NCBI GenBank assembly: GCA_900547915.1
Contig: URIN01000084.1
Location: forward strand, 1 to 6,662
Direction of reading: 5' to 3'
Source of the DNA: an uncultured Clostridium sp.
GTDB taxonomy: Bacteria; Bacillota; Clostridia; Oscillospirales; Acutalibacteraceae
DNA length: 6,662 nt
Both the position numbers and the translations under genes were made by a program. Shown here piece by piece: positions 1 to 6,364 of this stretch; positions within the stretch are counted from its first letter, which is position 1, and each line of letters opens with the position of its first letter. Below the pieces are notes generated by a model that was given only the letters and a program-made list of their open reading frames with translations, was not told the origin of the DNA and did no database searches.

Positions 1-39
1 AGTCCGTCTCGTGGGCTCGGAGATGTGTATAAGAGACAG
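1..39. other. Nextera (Tn5) sequencing adapter left on the contig end
   Basis: Bases 6-39 are identical to the Illumina Nextera read-2 transposase adapter, starting GTCTCGTGGGCTCGG and ending in the 19-base Tn5 mosaic end AGATGTGTATAAGAGACAG (21-39). Bases 1-5 (agtcc) fit the last five bases of the i7 index N705 as it appears in the adapter (AGGAGTCC). This is library-preparation sequence, not genome and not a transposon. Genomic sequence begins at base 40. The adapter interrupts the ecfT reading frame after nine codons. Confidence 0.98.
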
Positions 40-66
40 CTGACCTATAGTAATATCGCCTATCAT
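40..66 (-). CDS. ecfT: ECF transporter transmembrane component EcfT, first 9 codons only (cut by adapter)
   Basis: The minus strand reads ATG at 66-64 and then MIGDITIGQ before running into the adapter at base 39. This matches the conserved N-terminus of EcfT proteins, which often begin M-x-x-DIT-x-GQ-Y. The start overlaps the ecfA2 stop in an ATGA (66-63) and has a near-perfect Shine-Dalgarno, AAGGAGG (80-74), seven bases upstream. EcfT is the membrane scaffold that couples the EcfA1/EcfA2 ATPases to exchangeable S components, and ecfA1-ecfA2-ecfT is the usual gene order. The truncation is a sequencing and assembly artefact, not a mutation. Only 27 bases are visible, so the call rests on the short motif, the RBS and the gene order together. 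Confidence 0.82.
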
Positions 67-932
67 ACCTTCCCCTCCTTTTCAAAAAGCCTTTGAAGTT
101 CCGCCCTGCCCTGTTCAACGGTGAAAATATCCGTGCGGCAGTCTATACCCTCGGCTTTCAGTTTAAGGAAAATCTCGGTTACCTGCGGAACATTTAAACC
201 TATTTCACGAAGTTCCTGTGCATGCGAATAGACCTCGGGAACAGTGCCTGACATTGCGACTTTGCCCTTATTCATAACAACTACTTTTGAACAGAGCTTT
301 GCAACATCCTCCATCGAATGAGAAACAATGATAACCGTGCTGCCAGTTTTTTGCTGGTAATCTTTGATAAGGCTTAGAATAACCTCTCTGCCTTTGGGGT
401 CAAGACCCGCGCAAGGCTCATCAAGAATAAGCACTTTCGGGCGCATTGCAATAACGGAAGCGATTGCCACACGTCTTTTCTGACCGCCTGAAAGGTCAAA
501 CGGTGATTTATCTTCCAATGTTTTTTTGAGACCTACGAAATCCATGCTTTCATAAACACGTGATTTTATCTCTTCTTCTGAAAGACCCATCTGCTTGGGG
601 CCAAAGGCAATCTCTTTAAAAACATTTTCCTCAAATATCTGATATTCGGGGTACTGAAAACAAAGCCCGACTGCAAAACGAACATTTCTGATTTTCTTTT
701 TATTTTCCTTTGACCAGATATTCTGCCCGTCAAGGATAACAACGCCGCTGTTTGGCTCAAGAAGTCCGTTAAAATGCTGAATAAGCGTTGATTTTCCGCT
801 GCCCGTATGACCGATTATGCCGACAAGTTCTCCGTTTTCAGCGGTGAAATCCACTTCATCCAGGGCTGCGGTTTCAAACGGAGTGCCGGCGCTGTAAAGA
901 TATTTTAATTTTTCACAAACCAGAACCGCCAC
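63..932 (-). CDS. ecfA2: ECF transporter ATPase EcfA2
   Basis: A 289-residue cytoplasmic ATPase that pairs with EcfA1 and, with EcfT, powers uptake of vitamins or other micronutrients through S components. All ABC motifs are present: Walker A GHTGSGKST (41-49), Q-loop glutamine 93 (FQYPEYQ), signature LSGGQ (147-151), Walker B VLILDEP with catalytic E172 (167-173), and switch histidine 205. DEPCAGLDP corresponds to the DEPTAGLDP of EcfA2 proteins, with Cys for Thr. The C-terminal extension (about 235-289, with LNVPQVTEIFLKL) is typical of ECF/CbiO ATPases and forms the EcfA dimer contact. The start is GTG at 932-930, chosen because GGAGG (944-940), inside the end of ecfA1, sits seven bases upstream. 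It lies two bases after the ecfA1 stop and overlaps ecfT by four bases. The transported substrate cannot be told from this gene. Confidence 0.96.
   Translation of the reverse strand: MAVLVCEKLKYLYSAGTPFETAALDEVDFTAENGELVGIIGHTGSGKSTLIQHFNGLLEPNSGVVILDGQNIWSKENKKKIRNVRFAVGLCFQYPEYQIFEENVFKEIAFGPKQMGLSEEEIKSRVYESMDFVGLKKTLEDKSPFDLSGGQKRRVAIASVIAMRPKVLILDEPCAGLDPKGREVILSLIKDYQQKTGSTVIIVSHSMEDVAKLCSKVVVMNKGKVAMSGTVPEVYSHAQELREIGLNVPQVTEIFLKLKAEGIDCRTDIFTVEQGRAELQRLFEKEGKV
74..80 (-). promoter_or_regulatory. Ribosome binding site of ecfT
   Basis: AAGGAGG on the minus strand lies inside the last codons of ecfA2, seven bases before the ATG at 66. Its strength and spacing are the main proof that a gene starts here, although only nine of its codons remain. 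Confidence 0.85.
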
Positions 933-934
933 TA

Positions 935-1771
935 TTATCCCTCCAGCGCGGATTTTATGAATTCAACACATTCGTCAGTGTTAAGTATTGTATCGGGTGA
1001 TTTGAGTCCGCTTTCGTAAATAAGTTCGGTAGCCTGAGGAACATCAAGACCAAGCGCCTTTATCTCGGCCACGTGTGAAAACACATTTTTAGGGGTGTCG
1101 TCCATTTTTACAACACCCGAATCCATAACGATTACTCTGTCAGCCTGCACAGCTTCATCCATATAATGGGTTATAAGCACAATCGTTATGCCCTCTTCCC
1201 TGTTAAGGCGCTTTATGGTATCCATAACCTCCGCTCTGCCGCTCGGGTCAAGCATTGCCGTTGGCTCGTCCAGCACTATGCACTGCGGGCGCATCGCTAT
1301 AATGCCCGCAACTGCAACTCTTTGCTTTTGGCCGCCCGAAAGCTTATGCGGCGCCTTTTCGCGGAACTCATACATTCCAACTGTTTTGAGCGCTTCATCT
1401 ACCCTGCGGCGGCACTCCTCAGGCGGTATACCCAGATTCTCAACACCGAAAGCTACATCCTCCTCAACTATTGAGGCAACTATCTGGTTATCCGGATTTT
1501 GAAACACCATTCCGACTTTTTTACGTATTTTGTAAATACTGTCGTCAGGTTTTGTTTCCATACCGTCCACAAGCACTTTGCCGTGCTGAGGAAAAAGAAT
1601 ACCGTTAGTAAGCTTTGCAAGCGTTGATTTACCTGAGCCGTTATGGCCGAGCACTGCAACAAAGCTGCCTTTTTCTATATTAAGATTTAAGTCTTCAAGA
1701 ACATCCACCTTTTCCTCGCCCTCTTCGGTACCATAGGAAAAGGTGACATTGTGAAACTCAATTAAACTCAT
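935..1771 (-). CDS. ecfA1: ECF transporter ATPase EcfA1
   Basis: A 278-residue ATPase subunit of the ECF energising module. Motifs counted from the ATG at 1771: Walker A GHNGSGKST (42-50), Q-loop Q91 (FQNPDNQ), signature LSGGQ (144-148), Walker B CIVLDEP with E169 (164-170), D-loop MLDPSGR and switch H202. DEPTAMLDPSGR is close to the EcfA1-type DEPTSMLDPSGR, and the C-terminal LDVPQATEL segment matches the ECF/CbiO extension. A longer reading from a TTG at 1783 would add MDEK, but it has no ribosome site. The ATG at 1771 forms an ATGA overlap with the stop of the methyltransferase gene, with GGATGA just upstream, so I chose it. It is followed after two bases by ecfA2. Identity as an EcfA subunit is near certain. 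The A1/A2 split rests on gene order and these motifs. Confidence 0.95.
   Translation of the reverse strand: MSLIEFHNVTFSYGTEEGEEKVDVLEDLNLNIEKGSFVAVLGHNGSGKSTLAKLTNGILFPQHGKVLVDGMETKPDDSIYKIRKKVGMVFQNPDNQIVASIVEEDVAFGVENLGIPPEECRRRVDEALKTVGMYEFREKAPHKLSGGQKQRVAVAGIIAMRPQCIVLDEPTAMLDPSGRAEVMDTIKRLNREEGITIVLITHYMDEAVQADRVIVMDSGVVKMDDTPKNVFSHVAEIKALGLDVPQATELIYESGLKSPDTILNTDECVEFIKSALEG
939..944 (-). promoter_or_regulatory. Ribosome binding site fixing the GTG start of ecfA2
   Basis: GGAGGG on the minus strand is made from the last sense codons of ecfA1 (Glu-Gly). It ends six bases before the GTG at 932 and so supports that non-ATG start. Confidence 0.8.
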
Positions 1772-2637
1772 TTTTTCATCCAAACAGCCGTTGCACCGCA
1801 GGGAAGTACTTCCCCGTTGGACGAAACCGGAAGCCCGATTTCATCCGCAGTTACAAAGCCGCCCTTTTCTTTTACCAAAATATCATCAAGTATATACTTC
1901 ATAACCGAGCCTGAAAGCCCCGTTGTATATGAATTAAGAAGCACCATAAGAGGCTCCTTAGAGAGCACTTGAGAGATAAGCTCAACAAAATCATAAAGCG
2001 AATCTTCAAGTCGCCAAATTTCGCCCTTTGGCCCTCTGCCGTAAGACGGAGGGTCAAGGATTATGATATCATAACTGTGTCCACGGCGGATCTCTCGCTG
2101 CACAAATTTTATGCAGTCATCAACTATCCACCTAACATTTGCATCGGCAACGCCGCTTGAAACAGCGTTTTCCTTTGCCCACTGTGTCATTCCTTTGGAA
2201 GCGTCAACGTGAACTACACTTGCTCCTTCCTTCAGGCAGGCAACTGTTGCGCCACCTGTATAAGCAAAAAGATTTAAAACACTTACATCTTTTCTGCCGC
2301 TGTTTCTTATTACTTCTCTTGTAAAATCCCAATTAACAGCCTGCTCCGGAAAAAGTCCCGTATGCTTAAAGCCCATTGTTTTTACATTAAAAGTAAGGTC
2401 TTTATATTTTATTTCCCACTGAGGAGGCAGTTTGCTGAACACCTGCCACTGACCGCCGCCCGAATGTGAGCGGTGATACTTAGCATTTGGCTTATACCAT
2501 CTGCCGTCATTATATTTACTTTTCCAGATTACCTGCGGGTCGGGACGTACAAGAAGCACATCTCCCCACCGTTCCAGCTTTTCGCCGCCTGAGCAGTCGA
2601 TAAGCTCATAATCTTTCCAGTCTTTTGTAAATCTCAT
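1768..2637 (-). CDS. Class I SAM-dependent methyltransferase (RlmI-like catalytic domain), target unknown
   Basis: A 289-residue cytoplasmic methyltransferase with a Rossmann fold. Visible motifs are SAM-binding motif I LNLFAYTGG (121-129), acidic motif II ending in D145 (VHVDAS), and catalytic motif IV ILDPPSYG (193-200). These belong to the family around RlmI (COG1092, Pfam Methyltrans_SAM), whose known members make m5C in 23S rRNA. Unlike RlmI (about 396 residues) it has no N-terminal PUA domain. Instead, residues 1-80 carry a compact segment with GEKLERWG and RPDPQVIW, followed by GFKHTGLFPEQAVNWD (89-104), a pattern I know from a widespread, uncharacterised roughly 290-residue family. 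An RNA target is likely but not shown. The ATG at 2637 shares its A with the glmM stop (TGATG), and the gene's own stop overlaps ecfA1 (ATGA), so translation is probably coupled on both sides. Confidence 0.88.
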   Translation of the reverse strand: MRFTKDWKDYELIDCSGGEKLERWGDVLLVRPDPQVIWKSKYNDGRWYKPNAKYHRSHSGGGQWQVFSKLPPQWEIKYKDLTFNVKTMGFKHTGLFPEQAVNWDFTREVIRNSGRKDVSVLNLFAYTGGATVACLKEGASVVHVDASKGMTQWAKENAVSSGVADANVRWIVDDCIKFVQREIRRGHSYDIIILDPPSYGRGPKGEIWRLEDSLYDFVELISQVLSKEPLMVLLNSYTTGLSGSVMKYILDDILVKEKGGFVTADEIGLPVSSNGEVLPCGATAVWMKK

Positions 2638-3989
2638 CAGCTAAGTCTTTCTTTTACAACATCCGCAATATAATTTCCAAGTCGGGTTATCTGCTCAATA
2701 TCCATACCCTCAAGCATAACTCTTACGAGCGGCTCCGTGCCGGAAACACGCACGAGAACTCTGCCGTCTCCGTGAAGCTCCATTTCTGCTTCCTGAACTG
2801 CGGAAATTATGTATTCGTCATTGTTATATTTCATTTTGCCCTCAGGAGTTACGGGAACATTGATAAGAACCTGAGGATAAACAGTCATTACCTTAGAAAG
2901 CTGAGCAAGCGTGGTGCCGCTCTTAACTACGGTTTCAAGAAGTTTAACTGCCGAAAGCTCTCCGTCACCCGTTGTGGCATAATCAAGGAATATTACGTGG
3001 CCGCTCTGCTCACCGCCGATATTATAACCGTCTTTAAGCATTCTTTCAAGAACATATCTGTCGCCCACAGCTGTTTTTGCGCATTTTATGCCGTTATTTT
3101 CGCAGAACTTGAAAAAGCCCATATTGCTCATAACGGTAACTACAGCGGTATCTTTAGCAAGTTTGTTTTCCTGCTTCATCTGTGTTGCGCAGATAGCTAT
3201 AACTTTATCGCCGTCCACAATCTCTCCGTTTTCGTCAACGGCAAGCATTCTGTCGGCATCTCCGTCAAAAGCAACACCGAGGTCAAGTTTGTTTGCCTTT
3301 ACGAACTCGGAAAGTTCCTCCATATGGGTTGAGCCGCAGTTAAGATTGATATTTACTCCGTTTGGAGTATCGGAAAGCATATGGCACTTTGCGCCGAGGC
3401 GTGTGAATATTTCCTTTGCACAAACGCTGGCAGAGCCGTTTGCAGTATCAATTGCAATATTAAGGCCTTCAAGGCTTACCTCACATACTGAAACAACATG
3501 CTCGATATAATCCTCAACGGCTGTTTTGCAGTAAGTTCTTCTGCCTACATCCCCGCCTGTTTTAAGCTCTATCTTATCAGGGGTATCAAGTATGATTGTT
3601 TCAATCTCCTCTTCAAGAGCATCTGGAAGTTTATAACCTGTTGACTGAAAAATTTTAATTCCGTTATACTCACACGGGTTATGCGAAGCTGATATCATTA
3701 CGCCTGCCTCACAACCGTATTTGCCTACAAGATAAGCGATTGCGGGAGTAGGCACAACGCCTACTGAAAGAACATTTACACCAACGGAACAGAAGCCTGC
3801 GGTAAGTGCCGCCTCAAGCATATCGCCTGACGCACGTGTATCACGGCCAGTCATTACCGTTGGACGTTTATCCTCTGATGTTTTAAGCAGTATTTCTGCC
3901 GCTGCCATTCCTATCTTCATGGCAAGTTCATTAGTAAGGTCTTTATTTGCTACTCCTCTTACACCGTCTGTTCCGAAAAGTCTACCCAT
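2637..3989 (-). CDS. glmM: Phosphoglucosamine mutase GlmM
   Basis: Converts glucosamine-6-phosphate to glucosamine-1-phosphate, the step between GlmS and GlmU on the way to UDP-GlcNAc and peptidoglycan. Motifs from the chosen start: FGTDGVRG (5-12), phosphoserine loop ISASHNP with active Ser102 (same number as in E. coli), Mg-binding DGDADR (242-247), sugar-binding GGEQSGH (325-331) and phosphate-binding RVSGTEPLVR (414-423). The length is 450 residues, typical of the family. An upstream in-frame ATG at 3998 would add MSF, but the only Shine-Dalgarno, AAAGGA (4004-3999), abuts it with no spacing. It is nine bases from the ATG at 3989, where family members begin MGRxFGTDGVRG, so 3989 is preferred. 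In many Firmicutes glmM follows cdaA and cdaR; here it follows ruvB by 63 bases and overlaps a methyltransferase gene by one base. Confidence 0.97.
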   Translation of the reverse strand: MGRLFGTDGVRGVANKDLTNELAMKIGMAAAEILLKTSEDKRPTVMTGRDTRASGDMLEAALTAGFCSVGVNVLSVGVVPTPAIAYLVGKYGCEAGVMISASHNPCEYNGIKIFQSTGYKLPDALEEEIETIILDTPDKIELKTGGDVGRRTYCKTAVEDYIEHVVSVCEVSLEGLNIAIDTANGSASVCAKEIFTRLGAKCHMLSDTPNGVNINLNCGSTHMEELSEFVKANKLDLGVAFDGDADRMLAVDENGEIVDGDKVIAICATQMKQENKLAKDTAVVTVMSNMGFFKFCENNGIKCAKTAVGDRYVLERMLKDGYNIGGEQSGHVIFLDYATTGDGELSAVKLLETVVKSGTTLAQLSKVMTVYPQVLINVPVTPEGKMKYNNDEYIISAVQEAEMELHGDGRVLVRVSGTEPLVRVMLEGMDIEQITRLGNYIADVVKERLS

Positions 3990-3998
3990 AAAACTCAT

Positions 3999-4004
3999 TC
4001 CTTT
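3999..4004 (-). promoter_or_regulatory. Ribosome binding site deciding the glmM start
   Basis: AAAGGA on the minus strand directly abuts the ATG at 3998 but is nine bases from the ATG at 3989. Normal spacing favours the downstream start. Confidence 0.7.
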
Positions 4005-4032
4005 ACTGAATATTTTACTTACATAGAGTGAT

Positions 4033-4060
4033 TGATTTAATAGTTTCTTATTTTAAATCA
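4033..4060. repeat. AT-rich inverted repeat between ruvB and glmM
   Basis: TGATTTAA (4033-4040) and TTAAATCA (4053-4060) are perfect 8-base reverse complements around a 12-base loop. The right arm includes the ruvB stop codon. The stem has a single G-C pair and no run of T follows it on the minus strand, so it does not look like an efficient terminator. It could be a weak RNA hairpin protecting or separating the ruvB and glmM parts of the message, or chance in AT-rich sequence. Confidence 0.4.
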
Positions 4061-5081
4061 GCGACTGCTGACCATCCTGCTCTATTCCGAGATGTTTATA
4101 TGCTGCGGGTGAAACACAGCGTCCGCGAGGAGTTCTGCTTAGGAAGCCTATCTGCATAAGATACGGCTCATAAACATCCTCTATTGTGACTGCTTCCTCT
4201 CCGACTGCCGCCGCTATTGTCTCCAGTCCTACAGGGCCGCCGTGATAATTCTTTATCATTGTTGTGAGAAGCCGTCTGTCTACAGAATCAAGACCGAGGT
4301 CATCAACTTCCATTCTTGTAAGCGCTTCATTTGCCGCTTCTTCATTGATAACTCCGTTATATTTTACCTCCGCGAAATCGCGGCTTCTTTTAAGAAGTCT
4401 GTTTGCTATACGAGGCGTACCGCGTGAGCGTGACGCTATCATTGCAGCACCCTTATCGTCTATATCTATACCGAGTATTCCCGCACTGCGCTTTACTATA
4501 ACAGCCAGCTCCTGCGGTGTATAAAGCTCAAGTCTGAAAATAACACCGAATCTGTCTCTGAGCGGTGCCGACAACTGACCCGCCCTTGTAGTTGCGCCTA
4601 CAAGAGTGAAGTTAGGCAGATCAAGACGTATTGACCTTGCTGACGGACCTTTACCGATTATTATATCAAGTGCTCTGTCCTCCATAGCAGGGTAAAGAAC
4701 TTCCTCGACACTTCTGTTAAGGCGGTGTATCTCATCAATAAAGAGAACATCCCCCTCCTGAAGATTTGTGAGAAGAGCCGCAAGATCGCCCTGTTTTTCG
4801 ATTGCGGGGCCGCTTGTAATTCTGATATTTACACCCATTTCATTTGCGATGATACCTGCAAGCGTTGTTTTACCAAGGCCCGGAGGACCATATAGCAAAA
4901 CGTGATCGAGTGCTTCGCCTCTGCCCTTTGCGGCTTCAATATATACAGAAAGATTTTCTTTTACTTTATCCTGCCCTATGTAATCGGAAAATTGTTTCGG
5001 GCGGAGACTATTTTCAAGATCGCCGTCGGACTGGGAAAACTCCGTTGACACTATTCTGTTTTCAAAATCCGTTTCCTGCAT
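4053..5081 (-). CDS. ruvB: Holliday junction branch migration helicase RuvB
   Basis: A 342-residue AAA+ motor. Hexamers flank a RuvA-bound Holliday junction and pump DNA to move the crossover during recombinational repair. Motifs: [11 protein letters not shown] (27-36) at the start of the large AAA+ domain, Walker A GPPGLGKT (65-72), Walker B FIDEIH (114-119), sensor 1 GATTR (162-166), arginine-finger region LRDRFG (174-179), and sensor 2 GTPRIANR (221-228). The C-terminal winged helix carries [10 protein letters not shown] (281-290) and [17 protein letters not shown] (305-321). Length and domain set are those of a complete RuvB. The ATG at 5081 has GAGG eight bases upstream. The ruvA stop lies 17 bases before it, consistent with one operon. 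Confidence 0.98.
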   Translation of the reverse strand: MQETDFENRIVSTEFSQSDGDLENSLRPKQFSDYIGQDKVKENLSVYIEAAKGRGEALDHVLLYGPPGLGKTTLAGIIANEMGVNIRITSGPAIEKQGDLAALLTNLQEGDVLFIDEIHRLNRSVEEVLYPAMEDRALDIIIGKGPSARSIRLDLPNFTLVGATTRAGQLSAPLRDRFGVIFRLELYTPQELAVIVKRSAGILGIDIDDKGAAMIASRSRGTPRIANRLLKRSRDFAEVKYNGVINEEAANEALTRMEVDDLGLDSVDRRLLTTMIKNYHGGPVGLETIAAAVGEEAVTIEDVYEPYLMQIGFLSRTPRGRCVSPAAYKHLGIEQDGQQSLI

Positions 5082-5098
5082 TTGCTTTTCCTCTTATT

Positions 5099-5704
5099 TT
5101 ATAAATTCCTTGCGAGCTGCCTTAAGCCCTGCCGTATCATTTCATCGGCAGACAGTGATTTATCCATTGCTCCAACCACAGCTGCAGCATCACTTTTACT
5201 GTACCCAAGAGCAACCAGCGCCGCAACTGCTTCTCCTGCAGGAGATTCCTCTTCTACTGAAGCGGCAGCAGAGATATTGCTGTCTGAACCTGAAACAGAC
5301 ACGCCTGCCATTTTATCTTTGAGTTCAAGAACAATTCTTTCCGCTGTTTTTTTGCCTACGCCGTTTGCTTTTGTAATTGCCTTTGAATCGCCTGCGGCAA
5401 CGGCAAGAGCAAGTTTATCTGCGCTCATTTCAGAAAGTATTGAAACCGCGGCTTTCGGACCTACTCCTGAAACCGAGATAAGCAGTTTAAAAACATTGAG
5501 TTCGTTTTCTGTTTTAAAGCCATACAGATCAAGCGCATCTTCTTTAACGGAAAGATATGTATAAAGGCGCACCTGTTCGCCTATTCTGCCGGCGGTTGAA
5601 GCTGTTGAAAGCGATGTAAAACATTTAAAACCTACGCCGCCGCAGTCAATCACCAGAAACTGATCTCCGATATATGTTAATTCGCCTGTAAGACTGTATA
5701 TCAT
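5099..5704 (-). CDS. ruvA: Holliday junction DNA-binding protein RuvA
   Basis: A 201-residue protein whose tetramer holds the four-way junction open in a square form and recruits RuvB. The N-terminal OB-fold domain (1-62) contains the acidic pin E55-D56 in VKEDALDLYGF, the same positions as in E. coli. Two helix-hairpin-helix DNA-binding motifs follow: SGVGPKAA (79-86) and NGVGKKTAERI (114-124). A Ser/Ala/Glu-rich flexible linker (about 133-156) leads to domain III (157-201), which contacts RuvB. The ATG at 5704 is preceded by AGAGG with eight bases of spacing. The gene sits 23 bases after ruvC and 17 bases before ruvB. The length is normal and no key residue is missing. Confidence 0.97.
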   Translation of the reverse strand: MIYSLTGELTYIGDQFLVIDCGGVGFKCFTSLSTASTAGRIGEQVRLYTYLSVKEDALDLYGFKTENELNVFKLLISVSGVGPKAAVSILSEMSADKLALAVAAGDSKAITKANGVGKKTAERIVLELKDKMAGVSVSGSDSNISAAASVEEESPAGEAVAALVALGYSKSDAAAVVGAMDKSLSADEMIRQGLRQLARNL

Positions 5705-5727
5705 AATAAATTCCTCTTAATATATAT

Positions 5728-6228
5728 TTATAAACCGGACGCCATTGAACCCAAAAGGCTTCCGCTGCAGTGAGCATGACAGATTGCCATAGCAAGAGCG
5801 TCTGCGGTATCATCTGGCTTCGGTATCTTTTCAAGGTTCAGAATAATCCTTGTCATTTCCTGAACCTGTTTTTTCACTGCTCTGCCGTAACCCGTAACCG
5901 ACTGCTTTACCTGTAGCGGAGTATACTCCGCTATTTTAAGTCCGTTCTGCTGGGCGGCAAGAGTTATGACTCCCCTTGCCTGGGCAACATCTATAACTGT
6001 TTTGGCATTATTGTTATAAAAAAGTTTTTCCATGCTTAAGACCACAGGATGATACTTTTTTATGATCTCACAAAGTTCATTATAAATATCGCACAGCCTT
6101 AACGGAAACGGTGTTTTAGCTTCGGTTGTTATGGCACCATAATCTATCACTTTGAATTTATTTGCTTTATATTCAAGAACACCCCAACCGACTATAGCGT
6201 AGCCCGGGTCTATGCCTAAAATCACCAT
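5728..6228 (-). CDS. ruvC: Crossover junction endodeoxyribonuclease RuvC
   Basis: The resolvase that nicks two strands of a Holliday junction symmetrically, completing the job of RuvAB. It has an RNase H-like fold, 166 residues from the ATG at 6228. All four acidic metal ligands are visible: D7 (ILGIDPG), E67 (LSMEKLF), D140 and D143 (PDDTADALAMA). A GTG at 6237 would add MCT, but GGAG (6243-6240) is only two bases from it and 11 from the ATG. Family members start just before the ILGIDPG strand, so the ATG is preferred; the spacing is a little long. It is the first gene after a strong promoter. Its presence points to Clostridia rather than Bacilli, which normally lack RuvC. Confidence 0.97.
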   Translation of the reverse strand: MVILGIDPGYAIVGWGVLEYKANKFKVIDYGAITTEAKTPFPLRLCDIYNELCEIIKKYHPVVLSMEKLFYNNNAKTVIDVAQARGVITLAAQQNGLKIAEYTPLQVKQSVTGYGRAVKKQVQEMTRIILNLEKIPKPDDTADALAMAICHAHCSGSLLGSMASGL

Positions 6229-6243
6229 AGTACACACTGCTCC

Positions 6244-6263
6244 ATAATAATTTAAATAATTAT
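6244..6263. repeat. AT-rich palindrome over the -10 box and start site of the ruvC promoter
   Basis: Twenty bases, ATAATAATTTAAATAATTAT, are identical to their reverse complement at 18 positions. They cover most of the -10 box and the predicted transcription start, where a repressor would sit. The base composition makes chance symmetry fairly likely, so the operator idea is inference only. Confidence 0.35.
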
Positions 6264-6287
6264 ATCATATTGCATTTTGATTATCAA
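6259..6287 (-). promoter_or_regulatory. SigmaA-type promoter of the ruvC operon
   Basis: On the minus strand a -35 box TTGATA (6287-6282) is followed by a 17-base spacer and a perfect -10 box TATAAT (6264-6259). TGA directly precedes the -10 (TGn extended -10). Transcription should begin near 6252, leaving a leader of about 25 bases before the ruvC ATG with GGAG inside it. No GAAC-N4-GTTC LexA box of the Firmicute type is visible in 6229-6338, so SOS control is not supported by the sequence. Confidence 0.87.
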
Positions 6288-6326
6288 TAAAAATAATATT
6301 AAACTTCACTGTTGATATTTAACAGC

Positions 6327-6360
6327 AAAAACAGAAAAACGGCTGAAAAAATTCAGCCGT
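6327..6360 (-). terminator. Intrinsic terminator of the upstream oxidoreductase gene
   Basis: ACGGCTGAA (6339-6347) and TTCAGCCGT (6352-6360) form a perfect 9-bp stem with a 4-base loop. Read on the minus strand, the stem begins four bases after the stop codon at 6365 and is followed by TTTTCTGTTTTT (6338-6327). This is a standard Rho-independent terminator. It separates the upstream gene from the ruvC promoter. Confidence 0.92.
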
Positions 6361-6364
6361 AATC

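Noticed and set aside
21..39. Tn5 mosaic end read as a transposon terminus
   Set aside because: It is continuous with the full Nextera adapter and an index-like tail, so it is a library artefact and not a genomic mobile element.
2772..3332. Long plus-strand open frame opposite glmM (186 codons)
   Set aside because: It lies fully inside the well-conserved glmM on the opposite strand and the product resembles no known family. It is an antisense shadow, as are the other plus-strand frames.
4033..4060. Terminator between ruvB and glmM
   Set aside because: The stem is almost all A-T and is followed by no T run on the coding strand, so it is unlikely to stop transcription.
6309..6325. E. coli-type LexA box (CTGT...ACAG) upstream of ruvC
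   Set aside because: The half-sites are nine bases apart rather than eight, the site lies upstream of the -35 box, and Firmicute LexA recognises GAAC-N4-GTTC.
40..6338. A novel defence or biosynthetic system in this run
   Set aside because: Apart from the target-unknown methyltransferase, every gene is a recognisable core function with intact motifs, and the methyltransferase belongs to a widespread family. Nothing supports a new system beyond unusual gene order.
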